Part shown: piece by piece, positions 17,176-26,578 of the stretch
How positions within the stretch are numbered: the stretch's first letter is position 1
How the letters are laid out: every line of letters begins with the position of its first letter
DNA from: Secundilactobacillus mixtipabuli
GTDB taxonomy: Bacteria; Bacillota; Bacilli; Lactobacillales; Lactobacillaceae
Assembly (NCBI RefSeq): GCF_002217925.1
Contig: NZ_BCMF01000001.1
Coordinates: 1-64,000 of the forward strand
Direction of reading: 5' to 3'
DNA: 64,000 nucleotides
Made by a program: the position numbers and the translations under genes
The notes under the pieces: generated by a model
Database searches by the model: none
Told to the model about the DNA's origin: nothing
Seen by the model: only the letters and a program-made list of their open reading frames with translations

Positions 17176-18024
17176 ATGCAAACAGTCACCATTGCAGGGG
17201 CTCAAGTACCCGCTATCGGCCTGGGAACATGGCATATGGGCGATGATCCAGCGTTACAAGCACAGGAAATTGAAGCCATTCACGCTGGCCTTGCTGCTGG
17301 TGCCAAAGTCATCGATACGGCAGAAATGTACGGTTCCGGGCGTGCCGAAACACTGGTCGGCAAAGCAATTAAGGATGTGTCGCGCGACCAGCTGTACTTG
17401 ATTTCAAAGGTTCTGCCAACGAATGCTTCCAAAGCCCGCATGGAGCAAAGTTTAGACGCCAGCTTAAAACGACTGGGTGTCGATCACGTTGACCTTTATC
17501 TCTACCACTGGCGCGGGCAAACACCACTGGTTGAAACGGTTGATGAATTACAACGTCTAACCGAGGCTGGTAAAACCAAGGCATGGGGGATTTCCAACTT
17601 TGACGTTGCTGATCTTAAAGAACTCTGGCAACTGCCTAACGGGCCTCAAGCAGCCGCAAACGAAGACCTATTTAATTTAGGCAGTCGGGGGGTTGAATAC
17701 AGTCTGTTAGGCTGGCAAGCTGATCATCAGTTACCGTTCATTGCCTACAGCCCAGTCGGCGCACCCGACCAACTACCCACCAACCTGGCTAGCAACCCAA
17801 ACGTCCTCACGGTGGCTCAGCGGCATCATGCCTCCGCTTATCAAGTTCTCTTAGCTTGGGTCGTCTCGCATCAACAGGTACTGGCAATTCCACAAAGCAG
17901 TAACGCTGTTCACACGAAAGAAAATGTGCTTGCGGGTAATATTCAGCTCTCAGCTGCGGATCTAAAACTTTTGGATGAAGCTTATCCTGCCCCAACTAAA
18001 AAATTACCGCTAGATGTGTTGTAA
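17176..18024 (+). CDS. Aldo/keto reductase
   Basis: This 282-residue NADPH-dependent reductase has the AKR catalytic set: aspartate and tyrosine in VIDTAEMYG, lysine in LYLISKV, and histidine in LYLYHWRG. The (beta/alpha)8 barrel continues through AWGISNFD and IPQSSNAVH, which bind the cofactor. It is the most 2,5-diketogluconate reductase-like of the four aldo/keto reductases in the window. The physiological aldehyde or ketone is unknown. The ATG follows AAGGAGA. Confidence 0.9.
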   Translation: MQTVTIAGAQVPAIGLGTWHMGDDPALQAQEIEAIHAGLAAGAKVIDTAEMYGSGRAETLVGKAIKDVSRDQLYLISKVLPTNASKARMEQSLDASLKRLGVDHVDLYLYHWRGQTPLVETVDELQRLTEAGKTKAWGISNFDVADLKELWQLPNGPQAAANEDLFNLGSRGVEYSLLGWQADHQLPFIAYSPVGAPDQLPTNLASNPNVLTVAQRHHASAYQVLLAWVVSHQQVLAIPQSSNAVHTKENVLAGNIQLSAADLKLLDEAYPAPTKKLPLDVL

Positions 18025-18072
18025 ATCAAAAGCGGATGGAACACGCTGCAAATTCCGAATCCAAGACAAACA

Positions 18073-18108
18073 AAGCCTACTCCGCAAAATGTGGAATAGG
18101 CTTTATTT
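18073..18108. terminator. Bidirectional terminator
   Basis: AAGCCTA.TCC pairs with GGA.TAGGCTT between convergent genes; T-rich and A-rich flanks allow use from both sides. Confidence 0.85.
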
Positions 18109-18125
18109 GAATTAATCCGAGACTG

Positions 18126-18989
18126 CTATTTCGTTTCACCCGTATCATTAGTATTAATGACCGGTTGGGTACCCCGTTCAGAAATAATGGTGACCATCAC
18201 GTTATTGATCAGCTGCAACTTACGATCGTCCGAAAGTTTAAGATCCGTGTCAGCTTCTAGTTTAGCGATAGCATCTTCAGTAATTGAAACGGCACCATCC
18301 ACAATGATCTTCCGAGCGGATAAAATGGCTGAAGACTGCTGTCGTTGCAACATTGCACTGGCAATTTCAGTCGCGTAAGCCAAGTGGGTCAAACGGGTTT
18401 CCATAACCTGCACACCCGCAATCTGTAACCGTGACTGAAGTTCCTCAGTTAATTTATCAGAAACCTCAGTTGGATTGCTGCGTAAGGTCAGCGTTTCCTG
18501 ATCATTAAAAGCATCATAGGGGAACTCTGAAGCAACGTGTCTAATGGCTGATTCACTTTGAATCTCAACGAATTGTTCGTATTCGTCAACATCAAACAAG
18601 GCTTTGCTGGTATCGACCACTTTGAACACGATGACGGCCGCAATCTCAACGGGGTTCCCGCGAGAGTCGTTGACCTTCAATAAATTACTATTAAAGTTGC
18701 GTACCCGTAACGAAACCGACTGTTTATTCGTTAATGGGACTGTCATAAAGAGACCGGCAGTTCGAATCGTCCCAATATACTTACCAAAGAACGTCAGCGC
18801 CTTGGCCTCGTTTGGTGCAATAATCGTCAATGAGCTGCCACCAACGAGGGCCACTAAAATTAAAATGACACCCAAACCGATCCCCGCAAAAGTTTGGAGC
18901 AAAAGCAGCCAAGCACCACCCAGCACCAGCAAAATTGCTACAATGAGTCCGAGATAACCGTTAACGTGAAAAACCTTTTTTTCAGTCAT
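18126..18989 (-). CDS. SPFH/Band 7 domain membrane protein
   Basis: The protein has 287 residues. Two adjoining hydrophobic stretches near residues 10-52 anchor it in the membrane. An SPFH (stomatin/prohibitin/HflC) domain follows, with the typical GLFMTVPLTNKQSVSLRVRNF segment, then a helical region (MLQRQQSSAILSARKIIVDGAV) that would form coiled-coil oligomers. Such proteins organise membrane microdomains or protease complexes. The ATG follows GGAGGAG. It appears monocistronic. Confidence 0.88.
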   Translation of the reverse strand: MTEKKVFHVNGYLGLIVAILLVLGGAWLLLLQTFAGIGLGVILILVALVGGSSLTIIAPNEAKALTFFGKYIGTIRTAGLFMTVPLTNKQSVSLRVRNFNSNLLKVNDSRGNPVEIAAVIVFKVVDTSKALFDVDEYEQFVEIQSESAIRHVASEFPYDAFNDQETLTLRSNPTEVSDKLTEELQSRLQIAGVQVMETRLTHLAYATEIASAMLQRQQSSAILSARKIIVDGAVSITEDAIAKLEADTDLKLSDDRKLQLINNVMVTIISERGTQPVINTNDTGETK

Positions 18990-19266
18990 GGTAAAACTCC
19001 TCCAATCTGTTACCTTTATTATACGTCACAGGACGAACTTTTAAAAAACATGACATTTTGAAGTGTAAATTCTTTGATTTTTCTCATTTCCGATTATAAT
19101 TCGTTATAGAGTGAACGTATTGAGTACTGCTCCCCCTACCCTTCAACTTAAAAGTTGCGCAGTGACTCCCGCTTGGTACGCTGACTCTCCTACTCACATA
19201 GGTTTTGAGTAGTTTCTCGTCTGGCGAAATCTCTCCGTTTCGCTGGATTTTTTAGTTGTGAAAGAA

Positions 19267-19393
19267 GCTGTGACAAAACTCGGTAGATACCAGAATTTAA
19301 TGTGAATAATGCCCATTCCGCAAAAACCGCGAAATGGGCATTATTCACGTTAAATGGCCGAAATCTGAGCTTTGGAGCGTAATGAGCTATATA
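19267..19393. repeat. Intergenic palindromic repeat, family 1 copy A
   Basis: This ~127-bp element has a left arm with CTCGGTAGATACCAGAAT and a right arm with GGCCGAAATCTGAGC that partly pair. Between them is a long inner stem around AATGCCCATT / AATGGGCATT. The arms are shared with the copy at 48214-48343 while the inner stem sequence differs. It lies 59 bp after the fabI stop codon. The rest of 18990-19451 holds no gene I can support. Confidence 0.75.
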
Positions 19394-19451
19394 AACGGCT
19401 GAAAACAAAGCACAGTCACGTGAACACAATACGCCAAATAAAATCAAGCAC

Positions 19452-20210
19452 TCAAATGAGATGGGTCCCCTTATCCACGTAGATCGTGTCCCCAACGAGT
19501 CCCATGCTTAAATCACTCATCAAGAATGCCGCAGCTCCGCCAACTTCGCGAGTCGTAACACCCACACCATTAACGGCACGTTCATTAGACAAGTTAATTA
19601 ATTTGCTGTAATCCTTAACGCCAGTAACGGCCAGCGTCTTCACCGCCCCGGCAGAAATGGCGTTGACGCGAATATTCTGGCTCGCCAGATCCCGGGCAAG
19701 GTAGCGCACCGCTGCCTCCAATCCTGCCTTGGCAATGCCCATGATATTGTAATTAGGAATCGCCCGTTCGGAGCCCATGTATGTCAGGGTCACGATTGAG
19801 CCACCCTCGTTCATGATCTGGCGCCCGTATTTAGCCACTGCAATCAACGAGTAGACACTAATGCTCTGCGCCTTATTAAAGCTTTCCAAACTGGCATCCG
19901 TCGTTTCACCCTTCAAGTCTTCCGGATCAGCATAGGCAATGGCGTGGATAATGCCGTCAATCTTACCAACTTGTTTGTCAATTGTTTTAAAGGCCGCCTC
20001 AACGTTATCAGGTTCACTCACATCACATTCAACCTTTAACACGTCTTCATCGATGAACCGGTTCAAACTCTTTAACATCCGGTCATTTTGATACGTTAAA
20101 ATGATTTCCGCTCCCTGTTCCTGTAAGGCTTGAAAGCACCCATAGGCCAGACTGCGTTTATTAGCAACCCCCATGATCAGAATTTTTTTACCCGTTAAAA
20201 TGCCACTCAT
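19452..20210 (-). CDS. fabI: Enoyl-ACP reductase FabI
   Basis: This short-chain dehydrogenase reduces trans-2-enoyl-ACP in the last step of each fatty acid elongation cycle. The cofactor motif GVANKRSLAYG lies near the N-terminus, and the catalytic YNIMGIAK gives Y-x6-K. The length of 252 residues is normal. I set the start at 20210, where GAGG lies 7 bp upstream. The gene is alone and not in a fab cluster. A second, unrelated enoyl-ACP reductase (FabK-like) occurs at 61243. Confidence 0.95.
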   Translation of the reverse strand: MSGILTGKKILIMGVANKRSLAYGCFQALQEQGAEIILTYQNDRMLKSLNRFIDEDVLKVECDVSEPDNVEAAFKTIDKQVGKIDGIIHAIAYADPEDLKGETTDASLESFNKAQSISVYSLIAVAKYGRQIMNEGGSIVTLTYMGSERAIPNYNIMGIAKAGLEAAVRYLARDLASQNIRVNAISAGAVKTLAVTGVKDYSKLINLSNERAVNGVGVTTREVGGAAAFLMSDLSMGLVGDTIYVDKGTHLI

Positions 20211-20277
20211 GATCATACCTCTTTTACTTAAATTTTAAAAATAAGTCATGCCGTTAACTACTTTTTCTATAAGTCTC

Positions 20278-20307
20278 ATTCTACCTTACTTCGCTATTCA
20301 AAAACAA
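20278..20307 (-). promoter_or_regulatory. fabI promoter
   Basis: The minus strand has TTGTTT (20302-20307), an 18-bp spacer and TAGAAT (20278-20283). Confidence 0.55.
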
Positions 20308-20396
20308 GTGGCGGACATCCCACCAGCATCTGTCCGTTCAATTCCATTTTTAACTCATTATAATAGAGCTTGTAAATCAGATAGGAGTGACTAAGG

Positions 20397-21038
20397 ATGA
20401 CAAAAGTTTTAATCTTAGGTGCAAATGGTAAAATCGCAAAACTGGCACAGGCTCAGCTATTGGCGCAAACGGATCACCAACTGACCCTGTTCCTGCGTCA
20501 TGCAGATCGTCTAGAAGTTCAAGATTCCGCACGAGAAACGGTGGTTGAGGGTGATGCAACTGATCAAGCTAGCCTGGAAAAAGCGATGAAAGGCCAAGAT
20601 ATCGTCTACGCTAACCTCGGTAACCACGATATTGAACTGCAGGCTAAAACGGTGGTTGCAGCCATGAAGACCACTGGCTTAAAGCGCTTGATCTGGATCT
20701 CTACTCTGGGGATTTACGATGAAGTACCCGGCAAATATGGCCAATGGAACCACCAAATGCTGGACGGCGGCTATCTGGAAACTTACGCGGCTGCGGCTAA
20801 AGTCATTGAGGCTTCTGGTCTGGACTACACCATTGTCCGTCCTGCTTGGCTATCCAACAAGGACATCGTCAGCTACGAAACCACCCAAAAAGGCGAACCC
20901 TTCAAGGGTACCGAGGTCTCCCGCAAGAGCATTGCCGACTTCGTTGTGTCCCTGATCAATGATCCAACCAAGGAAATCGGCCATTCAGTTGGCGTCGATC
21001 AACCGGGAACTGATGGCGATAAGCCTTCATTCTATTAG
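20397..21038 (+). CDS. NAD(P)-binding oxidoreductase (NmrA/atypical SDR type)
   Basis: The 213-residue protein begins with a Rossmann dinucleotide motif, VLILGANGKIAKL. GDATDQASL and VYANLGNHD match the adenine-site region of atypical short-chain dehydrogenases, and YTIVRPAWLSN is the conserved C-terminal segment. The group includes NmrA-like redox sensors and flavin or quinone reductases; the substrate is unknown. The ATG follows AGGAGTGACTAAGG. A TATAAT lies at 20359-20364 with a weak -35. Confidence 0.85.
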   Translation: MTKVLILGANGKIAKLAQAQLLAQTDHQLTLFLRHADRLEVQDSARETVVEGDATDQASLEKAMKGQDIVYANLGNHDIELQAKTVVAAMKTTGLKRLIWISTLGIYDEVPGKYGQWNHQMLDGGYLETYAAAAKVIEASGLDYTIVRPAWLSNKDIVSYETTQKGEPFKGTEVSRKSIADFVVSLINDPTKEIGHSVGVDQPGTDGDKPSFY

Positions 21039-21071
21039 GGTTTGAAAGATCCATTAGTCTATGTTTCTCGG

Positions 21072-21135
21072 TTTTTAGAAATAAATAAGGTCTACTCCGA
21101 CTCTTTCGGAATAGACCTTATTTATTTCTAAAAAC
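21072..21135. terminator. Long bidirectional terminator hairpin
   Basis: A 23-bp near-perfect stem (TTTTTAGAAATAAATAAGG and its complement) separates two convergent genes. Its length is unusual for a simple terminator. Confidence 0.85.
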
Positions 21136-21147
21136 GATTCTATTTTG

Positions 21148-22260
21148 TCACGATTGATAATCTGACATCAATTCCGTGTGGCTCCACCGTTCAAACAATA
21201 ACGCGTGCTGTGGCCGAAAAGCATCGATCATCATATCAAGTCCAAGCACGATCACCATAACGGTTAACAGCAAAATCATCGCAATACTGCCGTACATGTA
21301 TGCTTGTCCATTAGGATCGAGAAAAACTAATCCGCCACCCACTAGCATGGGCATCCAAAACAGGCTGTATCCCGCTAGCCAACGCTGCCAAACTTGCCCA
21401 CCAGATGGTTCCTCACCCCTGCTAGAAAACACCTTCAAATGAACCAGCCGCATGCCCAGCGTTTTGCGCCAGATCAGCTGCGGCATTAAAACGGCTATGA
21501 TCAAGCTAGCTAATGCCACCGGCTGTTCCCAAACTTTGATTTTTCCCAAGAAACCGTTACCTAATGCGGTGAGTAACGAAAAGGCTAGCCAGTCAACGAC
21601 AAAAGCGGTGGCGTGGCGAAACACGGAAACCTGTCGAGCCTGAATCTGCAACCGCTCTTTGATATGCGCGGAACTTGGCAAAAGCGGTAAAACCAGCCGT
21701 GTTAACCCAAAGCCAATCAACCCGCCAATCGTATTCAGTAGTAAATCATCCACGTCAAACAACCGATAGGACCGTGGGTAAACGCCATAGTCGCCCGTTA
21801 GTTGCGTCAATTCGAAAAATAACGATAAGCCAAACGATAACAAAATCGTCTGCCACCAAGATTTACGAAAATAACTGCGGAGATAAAAGCCAAACGGAAT
21901 CGTCAAGACCACGTTGAACAGTGGCTGAATCATTGTCGGGGCTTTCATAGCAGCCACCCAGGTATGCGGATCGGTCAGCTGTAACGGATTATCCGCCATA
22001 AATTTCTGAATAAACAGCAACGGCTGCAAATTATACCGTGGTGTCGTCAACTTCGCCACCGAAGCAATACTTGGCAGTGGCAGCATAATCAAGAAGTACG
22101 CGCATAGCAGATAAAAAACGAAACTGTAAAGCATCAAAATCGACCAGCGCGAAATCGCGCCAAACCGGTGATAATGCCATAATAAAATCGGAAAAGTAAT
22201 CACCAATGCCACTAATGGAAACGTCAGCATGGCCATCCGAATGTCAAACAAGTACACCAT
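21148..22260 (-). CDS. VanZ-RDD fusion membrane protein
   Basis: The 370-residue protein joins two membrane domains. Residues ~35-200 form a VanZ-like domain, with the conserved LNVVL-type NVVLTIPFGFYLR and LTQLTGDYGVYPRSYRLFDVDDLLLNTIGGLIGF. Residues ~215-355 form an RDD domain, with FVVDWLAFSLL and RKTLGMRLVHLKVFS. VanZ proteins affect teicoplanin or lipoglycopeptide sensitivity; RDD proteins include small transporters and envelope factors. The promoter carries a duplicated -35 box. Confidence 0.88.
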   Translation of the reverse strand: MVYLFDIRMAMLTFPLVALVITFPILLWHYHRFGAISRWSILMLYSFVFYLLCAYFLIMLPLPSIASVAKLTTPRYNLQPLLFIQKFMADNPLQLTDPHTWVAAMKAPTMIQPLFNVVLTIPFGFYLRSYFRKSWWQTILLSFGLSLFFELTQLTGDYGVYPRSYRLFDVDDLLLNTIGGLIGFGLTRLVLPLLPSSAHIKERLQIQARQVSVFRHATAFVVDWLAFSLLTALGNGFLGKIKVWEQPVALASLIIAVLMPQLIWRKTLGMRLVHLKVFSSRGEEPSGGQVWQRWLAGYSLFWMPMLVGGGLVFLDPNGQAYMYGSIAMILLLTVMVIVLGLDMMIDAFRPQHALLFERWSHTELMSDYQS

Positions 22261-22294
22261 TATTCCTATCCCCCGAAAATGTCGTCATAATCAT

Positions 22295-22342
22295 AATGTA
22301 CGACTTAAGTCTTAATGGTGTCAATACGTGGTGTCAATACGT
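22295..22342 (-). promoter_or_regulatory. vanZ-RDD promoter with duplicated -35 box
   Basis: A 13-bp unit GGTGTCAATACGT is repeated in tandem at 22317-22342. Each unit supplies TTGACA on the minus strand (22319-22324 and 22332-22337). TACATT (22295-22300) is 18 bp from the proximal TTGACA. Confidence 0.6.
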
Positions 22343-22371
22343 GTTGCTAAGGCGATTTCCCCGTCACACGT

Positions 22372-23670
22372 TCATTTAATAATCTCGTGAATCAGTTTGA
22401 TTGGTTCTGCTGAATCAGCAATTTCAATATTGTCATACAGCAAGGTCTTAACGTTATCAATCTCTTCACGGTCGGCATAAATCGTCAGTAAAGGTTCGCC
22501 CTTCTTCACTGAATCGCCAACCTTCTTTTTAAGTTCGATGCCAACCGCATAATCCAGTTTGTCATCCGCTTTTTGACGGCCACCGCCAAGCAACATGCTG
22601 GCAACCCCAATCTCATCGGCAGTCATTTTAGAAATGACACCGCTAGACTTGGCTGGTAAATCAACTTTGTATTTCGCCTGTGGCATGATTGTTGGATCAT
22701 CCACTACGCGAGGATCACCGCCTTGAGCACTCACCATTTGACGGAAGCTCTCTAAAGCTTTCCCGTTGGCAACAACTTCTTGAAGCATCTTGCGGGCCTC
22801 TGACAGTGTTTCAGCCTTCTTAGCCAATACGACCATCTGGCTACCTAGAGTCAAAACCAAATCAGTAATATCTTCTGGCCCTTCACCCTTTAAGATAGCA
22901 ATCGTTTCTTGGATTTCCAACGCATTACCAATCATCCGTCCCAACGGCTGGTTCATATCAGAAATCAGTGCCATACAGTCCATGCCAGCACTCTTACCAA
23001 TCGATACTAACGCTTTAGCTAACGCCCGTGCTTGGTCTTCGGTCTTCATGAAAGCGCCTGACCCAGTCTTAACGTCTAAGACCAGCGCATCCGTGCCAGA
23101 AGCAATCTTCTTACTCATAATCGAACCGGCAATTAACGGAATGGAGTCAACCGTGTCGGTAACGTCTCTTAGTGCATAGATCTTTTTATCAGCAGGGGCA
23201 ATGTTCCCCGTAGCGCCGACGATTGCTAAATGAATATCCTTCACTTGCTGCTTGAACTGTTCTTCGGATAGTTCAACCTTGAATCCTGGGATCGCTTCTA
23301 GTTTATCCAGCGTGCCGCCGGTATGGCCTAAACCACGGCCAGAGATCATTGGAATTGGAATGCCTAAGGCCGCAATCATAGGCGCTAATGGCAAACTCGT
23401 CTTATCACCAACACCGCCAGTGGAGTGCTTATCCACTTTAATGCCCGGAATAGCCGATAAATCAAGCTGGTCGCCCGACTTTAGCATTTGCAAGGCCAGT
23501 TCAGCCTGTTCACCATCCGCCATGCCGTTGAAATAGATGGCCATGAGTAACGCACTGGTCTGATAATCAGGAATACTGCCATCTACCACGCCATCAACAA
23601 AAAATTTAATTTCTTCGTTAGTTAATGTGCCACCATTTCGCTTATGATCGATTACGTCTACCATTCTCAT
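22372..23670 (-). CDS. pdp: Pyrimidine-nucleoside phosphorylase
   Basis: It splits uridine, thymidine and deoxyuridine with phosphate, yielding base and (deoxy)ribose 1-phosphate. The start [13 protein letters not shown] and the glycine-rich [17 protein letters not shown] signature identify the family; [11 protein letters not shown] is the phosphate and substrate loop. The length of 432 residues is normal. It is the last gene of the deo operon. A hairpin before it (23705-23760) may lower its expression relative to the upstream genes. Confidence 0.96.
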   Translation of the reverse strand: MRMVDVIDHKRNGGTLTNEEIKFFVDGVVDGSIPDYQTSALLMAIYFNGMADGEQAELALQMLKSGDQLDLSAIPGIKVDKHSTGGVGDKTSLPLAPMIAALGIPIPMISGRGLGHTGGTLDKLEAIPGFKVELSEEQFKQQVKDIHLAIVGATGNIAPADKKIYALRDVTDTVDSIPLIAGSIMSKKIASGTDALVLDVKTGSGAFMKTEDQARALAKALVSIGKSAGMDCMALISDMNQPLGRMIGNALEIQETIAILKGEGPEDITDLVLTLGSQMVVLAKKAETLSEARKMLQEVVANGKALESFRQMVSAQGGDPRVVDDPTIMPQAKYKVDLPAKSSGVISKMTADEIGVASMLLGGGRQKADDKLDYAVGIELKKKVGDSVKKGEPLLTIYADREEIDNVKTLLYDNIEIADSAEPIKLIHEIIK

Positions 23671-23704
23671 CGTATAATTCCTCCTGACATTCGTTGAATA
23701 AACT

Positions 23705-23760
23705 AAAAGGGCGGCAATCTGAAAACCAGGAAATATCCTTGGTCATCCACTGCTGCCCCC
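23705..23760 (-). terminator. Intra-operon hairpin between deoD and pdp
   Basis: On the minus strand GGGCAGCA pairs with TTGCCGCCC, with an inner CCAAGG/CCTGG pairing, followed by CTTTTAG. It could act as a partial terminator. Confidence 0.55.
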
Positions 23761-23780
23761 AGTTGATCATGACTAAAACA

Positions 23781-24488
23781 CTATAATTTAATGGCCGTTT
23801 CTAGGGCCACCGTCATCATTTCACTAAATGAACTCTGACGCTCTTGCGCTGACAGTGCTTCACCAGTCGTGAGGTTGTCACTCACGGTATTGATTGAAAG
23901 TGCCTGAACACCATATTTAGCAGCCAGCATGTACAATGCGGCCGTCTCCATTTCTGTCCCTAAGACACCGTAATCAATCAATTGCTGATAGTCGATTTCG
24001 TCGTTATAGAACCGGTCCGCGCTAAAGATATTACCCACTTTAACGGCAACGCCTGCTTCTTTAGCTGATTCGTAAGCCTTCAGCAGCATGTCAAAGTCAG
24101 CTGTCGGCGCGTAGATCACGCCCGCTTTAAAGGTGTTTTGAATAATCGCTGAATCAGTGCTGGCAGATTCCGCAATTAAAATATCGCGAATCTTGACTGA
24201 TTCACCGAAACCGCCAATACTACCGATCCGCATTAAGTGCTTCACACCGAAGAAACGGATCAATTCATTGGTATAGATTGAAATCGATGGGATCCCCATA
24301 CCAGTGCCTTGGACAGAGACCTTGTGTCCCTTGTAAGTTCCGGTATAGCCAAAAGCATTTCTCACCGAATTATACTGTACAACGTTTTCCAAGAAGTTAT
24401 CTGCCACGTACTTTGCGCGTAGTGGGTCTCCCGGCATTAATACCGTGTCAGCAATGTCACCCATTTTAGCGCCAATGTGTGTACTCAT
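23781..24488 (-). CDS. deoD: Purine-nucleoside phosphorylase DeoD
   Basis: It phosphorolyses purine (deoxy)nucleosides. The hexameric DeoD type is shown by the start MSTHIGAKMGDIADTVLMPG, the phosphate-binding GDPLRAKY, and the C-terminal SINTVSDNL with the catalytic aspartate. The length is 235 residues. It lies 11 bp after deoB and supplies deoxyribose 1-phosphate for the phosphopentomutase. Confidence 0.97.
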   Translation of the reverse strand: MSTHIGAKMGDIADTVLMPGDPLRAKYVADNFLENVVQYNSVRNAFGYTGTYKGHKVSVQGTGMGIPSISIYTNELIRFFGVKHLMRIGSIGGFGESVKIRDILIAESASTDSAIIQNTFKAGVIYAPTADFDMLLKAYESAKEAGVAVKVGNIFSADRFYNDEIDYQQLIDYGVLGTEMETAALYMLAAKYGVQALSINTVSDNLTTGEALSAQERQSSFSEMMTVALETAIKL

Positions 24489-24499
24489 CGTTTGCCCTC

Positions 24500-25690
24500 C
24501 TATTTCAATGACTTTAAGAATGAGGTCCCAGTTGGATTACCGCTAACGTTGAAGTTATCCAAAATGGTCGCGCCCATATCAGCATACGTGCGACGAATTC
24601 CCAACGAACCACTTTGTTTAAACTGTGGTGAGTAAACTAATAGAGGGACGTATTCACGCGTGTGATCAGTGCCCTTATAGCCTGGGTCATTACCATGGTC
24701 AGCCGTGATCATCAAGAGGTCGCTATCTTGCAGCGTTGCCAATAAATCACCTAACTGTTCATCAAAAGCCATCAAAGCCTGACCGTAGCCTTCAGGATTA
24801 CGGCGGTGACCGTACATGGCATCAAAATCAACTAGGTTAGTGAAACTGAAGCCCGTGAAATCTTTGCCAGCATTTTCCAGGGTCTTCTTCATACCATCAT
24901 CGTTACTGGTGGTGTGAACCCCGGATGTGATGCCTTGACCAGAGAAAATATCGTTGATCTTACCAACCGCCAAAACGTCTAATCCGGCAGCTTTCAATCG
25001 ATCTAAGTCAGTTTCACTGGTTGGTGCCAGTGCGTAGTCATGCCGATCTGAGGTCCGGGTAAAATGATCCTTGTCGGGTCCAACGTACGGCCGCGCAATG
25101 ATCCGGCCAATTCGATATGGCTTGTCAATGGTAATCGACCGTGCGAATTCACAGATCTTATAGAGTTCTTCAAGCGGAATCACATCCGTGTGCGCCGCAA
25201 TCTGCAACACTGAATCACCGGAAGTGTAGACGATTAAATCGCCAGTTTTCATCTGATGTTCACCGTAGTCGTGAATCACATCGGTACCGGAGTACGGCTT
25301 GTTAACAATGACATGACGGCCACTGAAATCCTCAATCTGTTTGATCAATTCAGCTGGAAAACCCTGAGGGAAGAATCCTAGTGGCTCCGTGACGGGTAAC
25401 CCCATCATTTCCCAGTGACCGTCCATACTATCTTTTCCAACTGAAACTTCGTGCATTTTGCCGAAGTAACCGATTGGATTATTGGCCGGAGAAACACCTT
25501 CAATTGGATTTCCTGGTCGAATGTTTGATAAGCCCATTTTGGCTAAATTAGGAAGCTTTAACTTACCCTTATAAAACTCGCCGATATGACCAAGCGTATC
25601 GGCACCAACATCACCGAACTTATTGGCATCGCTGGCTTCGCCGATTCCAACGGAGTCAATCACGATTCCAAATACCCGTTTAAAAGCCAT
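24500..25690 (-). CDS. deoB: Phosphopentomutase
   Basis: This Mn2+-dependent enzyme of the alkaline phosphatase superfamily converts (deoxy)ribose 1-phosphate to the 5-phosphate. Metal-site motifs are [15 protein letters not shown] at the N-terminus and TADHGNDP near the C-terminus; [13 protein letters not shown] holds the phosphorylated threonine/serine region. The length of 396 residues is normal. It is preceded by deoC with a 13-bp gap. Confidence 0.97.
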   Translation of the reverse strand: MAFKRVFGIVIDSVGIGEASDANKFGDVGADTLGHIGEFYKGKLKLPNLAKMGLSNIRPGNPIEGVSPANNPIGYFGKMHEVSVGKDSMDGHWEMMGLPVTEPLGFFPQGFPAELIKQIEDFSGRHVIVNKPYSGTDVIHDYGEHQMKTGDLIVYTSGDSVLQIAAHTDVIPLEELYKICEFARSITIDKPYRIGRIIARPYVGPDKDHFTRTSDRHDYALAPTSETDLDRLKAAGLDVLAVGKINDIFSGQGITSGVHTTSNDDGMKKTLENAGKDFTGFSFTNLVDFDAMYGHRRNPEGYGQALMAFDEQLGDLLATLQDSDLLMITADHGNDPGYKGTDHTREYVPLLVYSPQFKQSGSLGIRRTYADMGATILDNFNVSGNPTGTSFLKSLK

Positions 25691-25703
25691 TACTGTGACC
25701 TCC

Positions 25704-26354
25704 TTAGTCTTCCGTTACAATCTTGACACTGGCACTGGCACCGATCCGGGTAGCACCGGCATCGATCATTGCCTCTGCTTCTGCTTTAGAATGCACACCG
25801 CCGGATGCTTTCACGCCTAAACGGTCACCAACGGTCTCACGCATTAACTTAACGTCTTCGACCTTAGCACCAGCAGTTGAGAACCCTGTAGAAGTCTTCA
25901 CAAAGTCTGCACCTGCTTTTTCTGATAATTGGCAAGCCCGAACTTTTTCTTCGTGATTAAGTAGTGAAGTTTCAATAATGACTTTAAGCAGTTTATTTTC
26001 AGCGTGTACTGCATCCGCCAATGCTTTAATATCTGCCAAAACAGCATCATCATGATGAGCTTTAAGTTCACCGATATTGATCACCATATCCAACTCATCG
26101 GCGCCATCTTTGATAGCTTGTTGGGCTTCGAAGACCTTGCTTTCAGTTGAAGTAGCACCCAGAGGGAAGCCAATCACCGTGCAGGTATTCACGTCTGAAC
26201 CCTTTAGCGCTGCATGCGTATGTTTCACCCAATAGGGGTTGATACAAACTGAAGCAAAGTCGTATTTGATCGCTTCTTCAATAACTTTATCAACGTCTGT
26301 CTGAGTAGCATCCGCGTTTAAAATGGTGTGATCGATGTATTTAGCTAATTTCAT
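25704..26354 (-). CDS. deoC: Deoxyribose-phosphate aldolase
   Basis: It cleaves 2-deoxyribose 5-phosphate to glyceraldehyde 3-phosphate and acetaldehyde. The Schiff-base lysine is in [12 protein letters not shown], and VKASGGVHS carries the second conserved lysine. The length of 216 residues is normal. It is the first gene of deoC-deoB-deoD-pdp. The upstream region has a perfect cre and dyad sequences, so the operon is probably under CcpA and a nucleoside-responsive repressor. Confidence 0.97.
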   Translation of the reverse strand: MKLAKYIDHTILNADATQTDVDKVIEEAIKYDFASVCINPYWVKHTHAALKGSDVNTCTVIGFPLGATSTESKVFEAQQAIKDGADELDMVINIGELKAHHDDAVLADIKALADAVHAENKLLKVIIETSLLNHEEKVRACQLSEKAGADFVKTSTGFSTAGAKVEDVKLMRETVGDRLGVKASGGVHSKAEAEAMIDAGATRIGASASVKIVTED

Positions 26355-26376
26355 GATAGATACTCCTTCTCATTTA

Positions 26377-26453
26377 ATATTATGGTTGTGATTAATTTTT
26401 GTAACCGTTTCCATAATATCATTTAATGTTTGACTTGTATACGATTATGCAAG
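26377..26453 (-). promoter_or_regulatory. deo operon control region: cre and two dyads
   Basis: A cre site matching the consensus at every position (TGGAAACGGTTACA on the minus strand) is at 26400-26413. It is flanked by a 9-bp inverted repeat ATATTATGG/CCATAATAT (26377-26385 and 26411-26419). Further upstream is an imperfect palindrome CTTGTATACGATTATGCAAG (26434-26453), a candidate operator. The -35/-10 pair is not clear to me. Confidence 0.65.
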
Positions 26454-26501
26454 AATGCGACATTGTTTGTGCAATTTCTCATTTGTTATTAAGAAATCAA
26501 C

Positions 26502-26548
26502 CAAAATAGGACTACCCCAGCGAACGTTGCCGGGATAGCCCTATTTTG
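26502..26548 (-). terminator. Terminator of the MFS-tetR unit
   Basis: AAAATAGG.CTA.CCC.GC pairs with its complement around a short loop, 31 bp after the tetR stop. The downstream T tract is modest. Confidence 0.65.
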
Positions 26549-26578
26549 CGTTAAATGATCTGAGCTTTAGTCGCTCTA

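Noticed and set aside
19190-19495. Open frame of 101 codons on the minus strand near fabI
   Set aside because: It overlaps the fabI 3' end and runs through the palindromic repeat; no ribosome binding site and no family resemblance.
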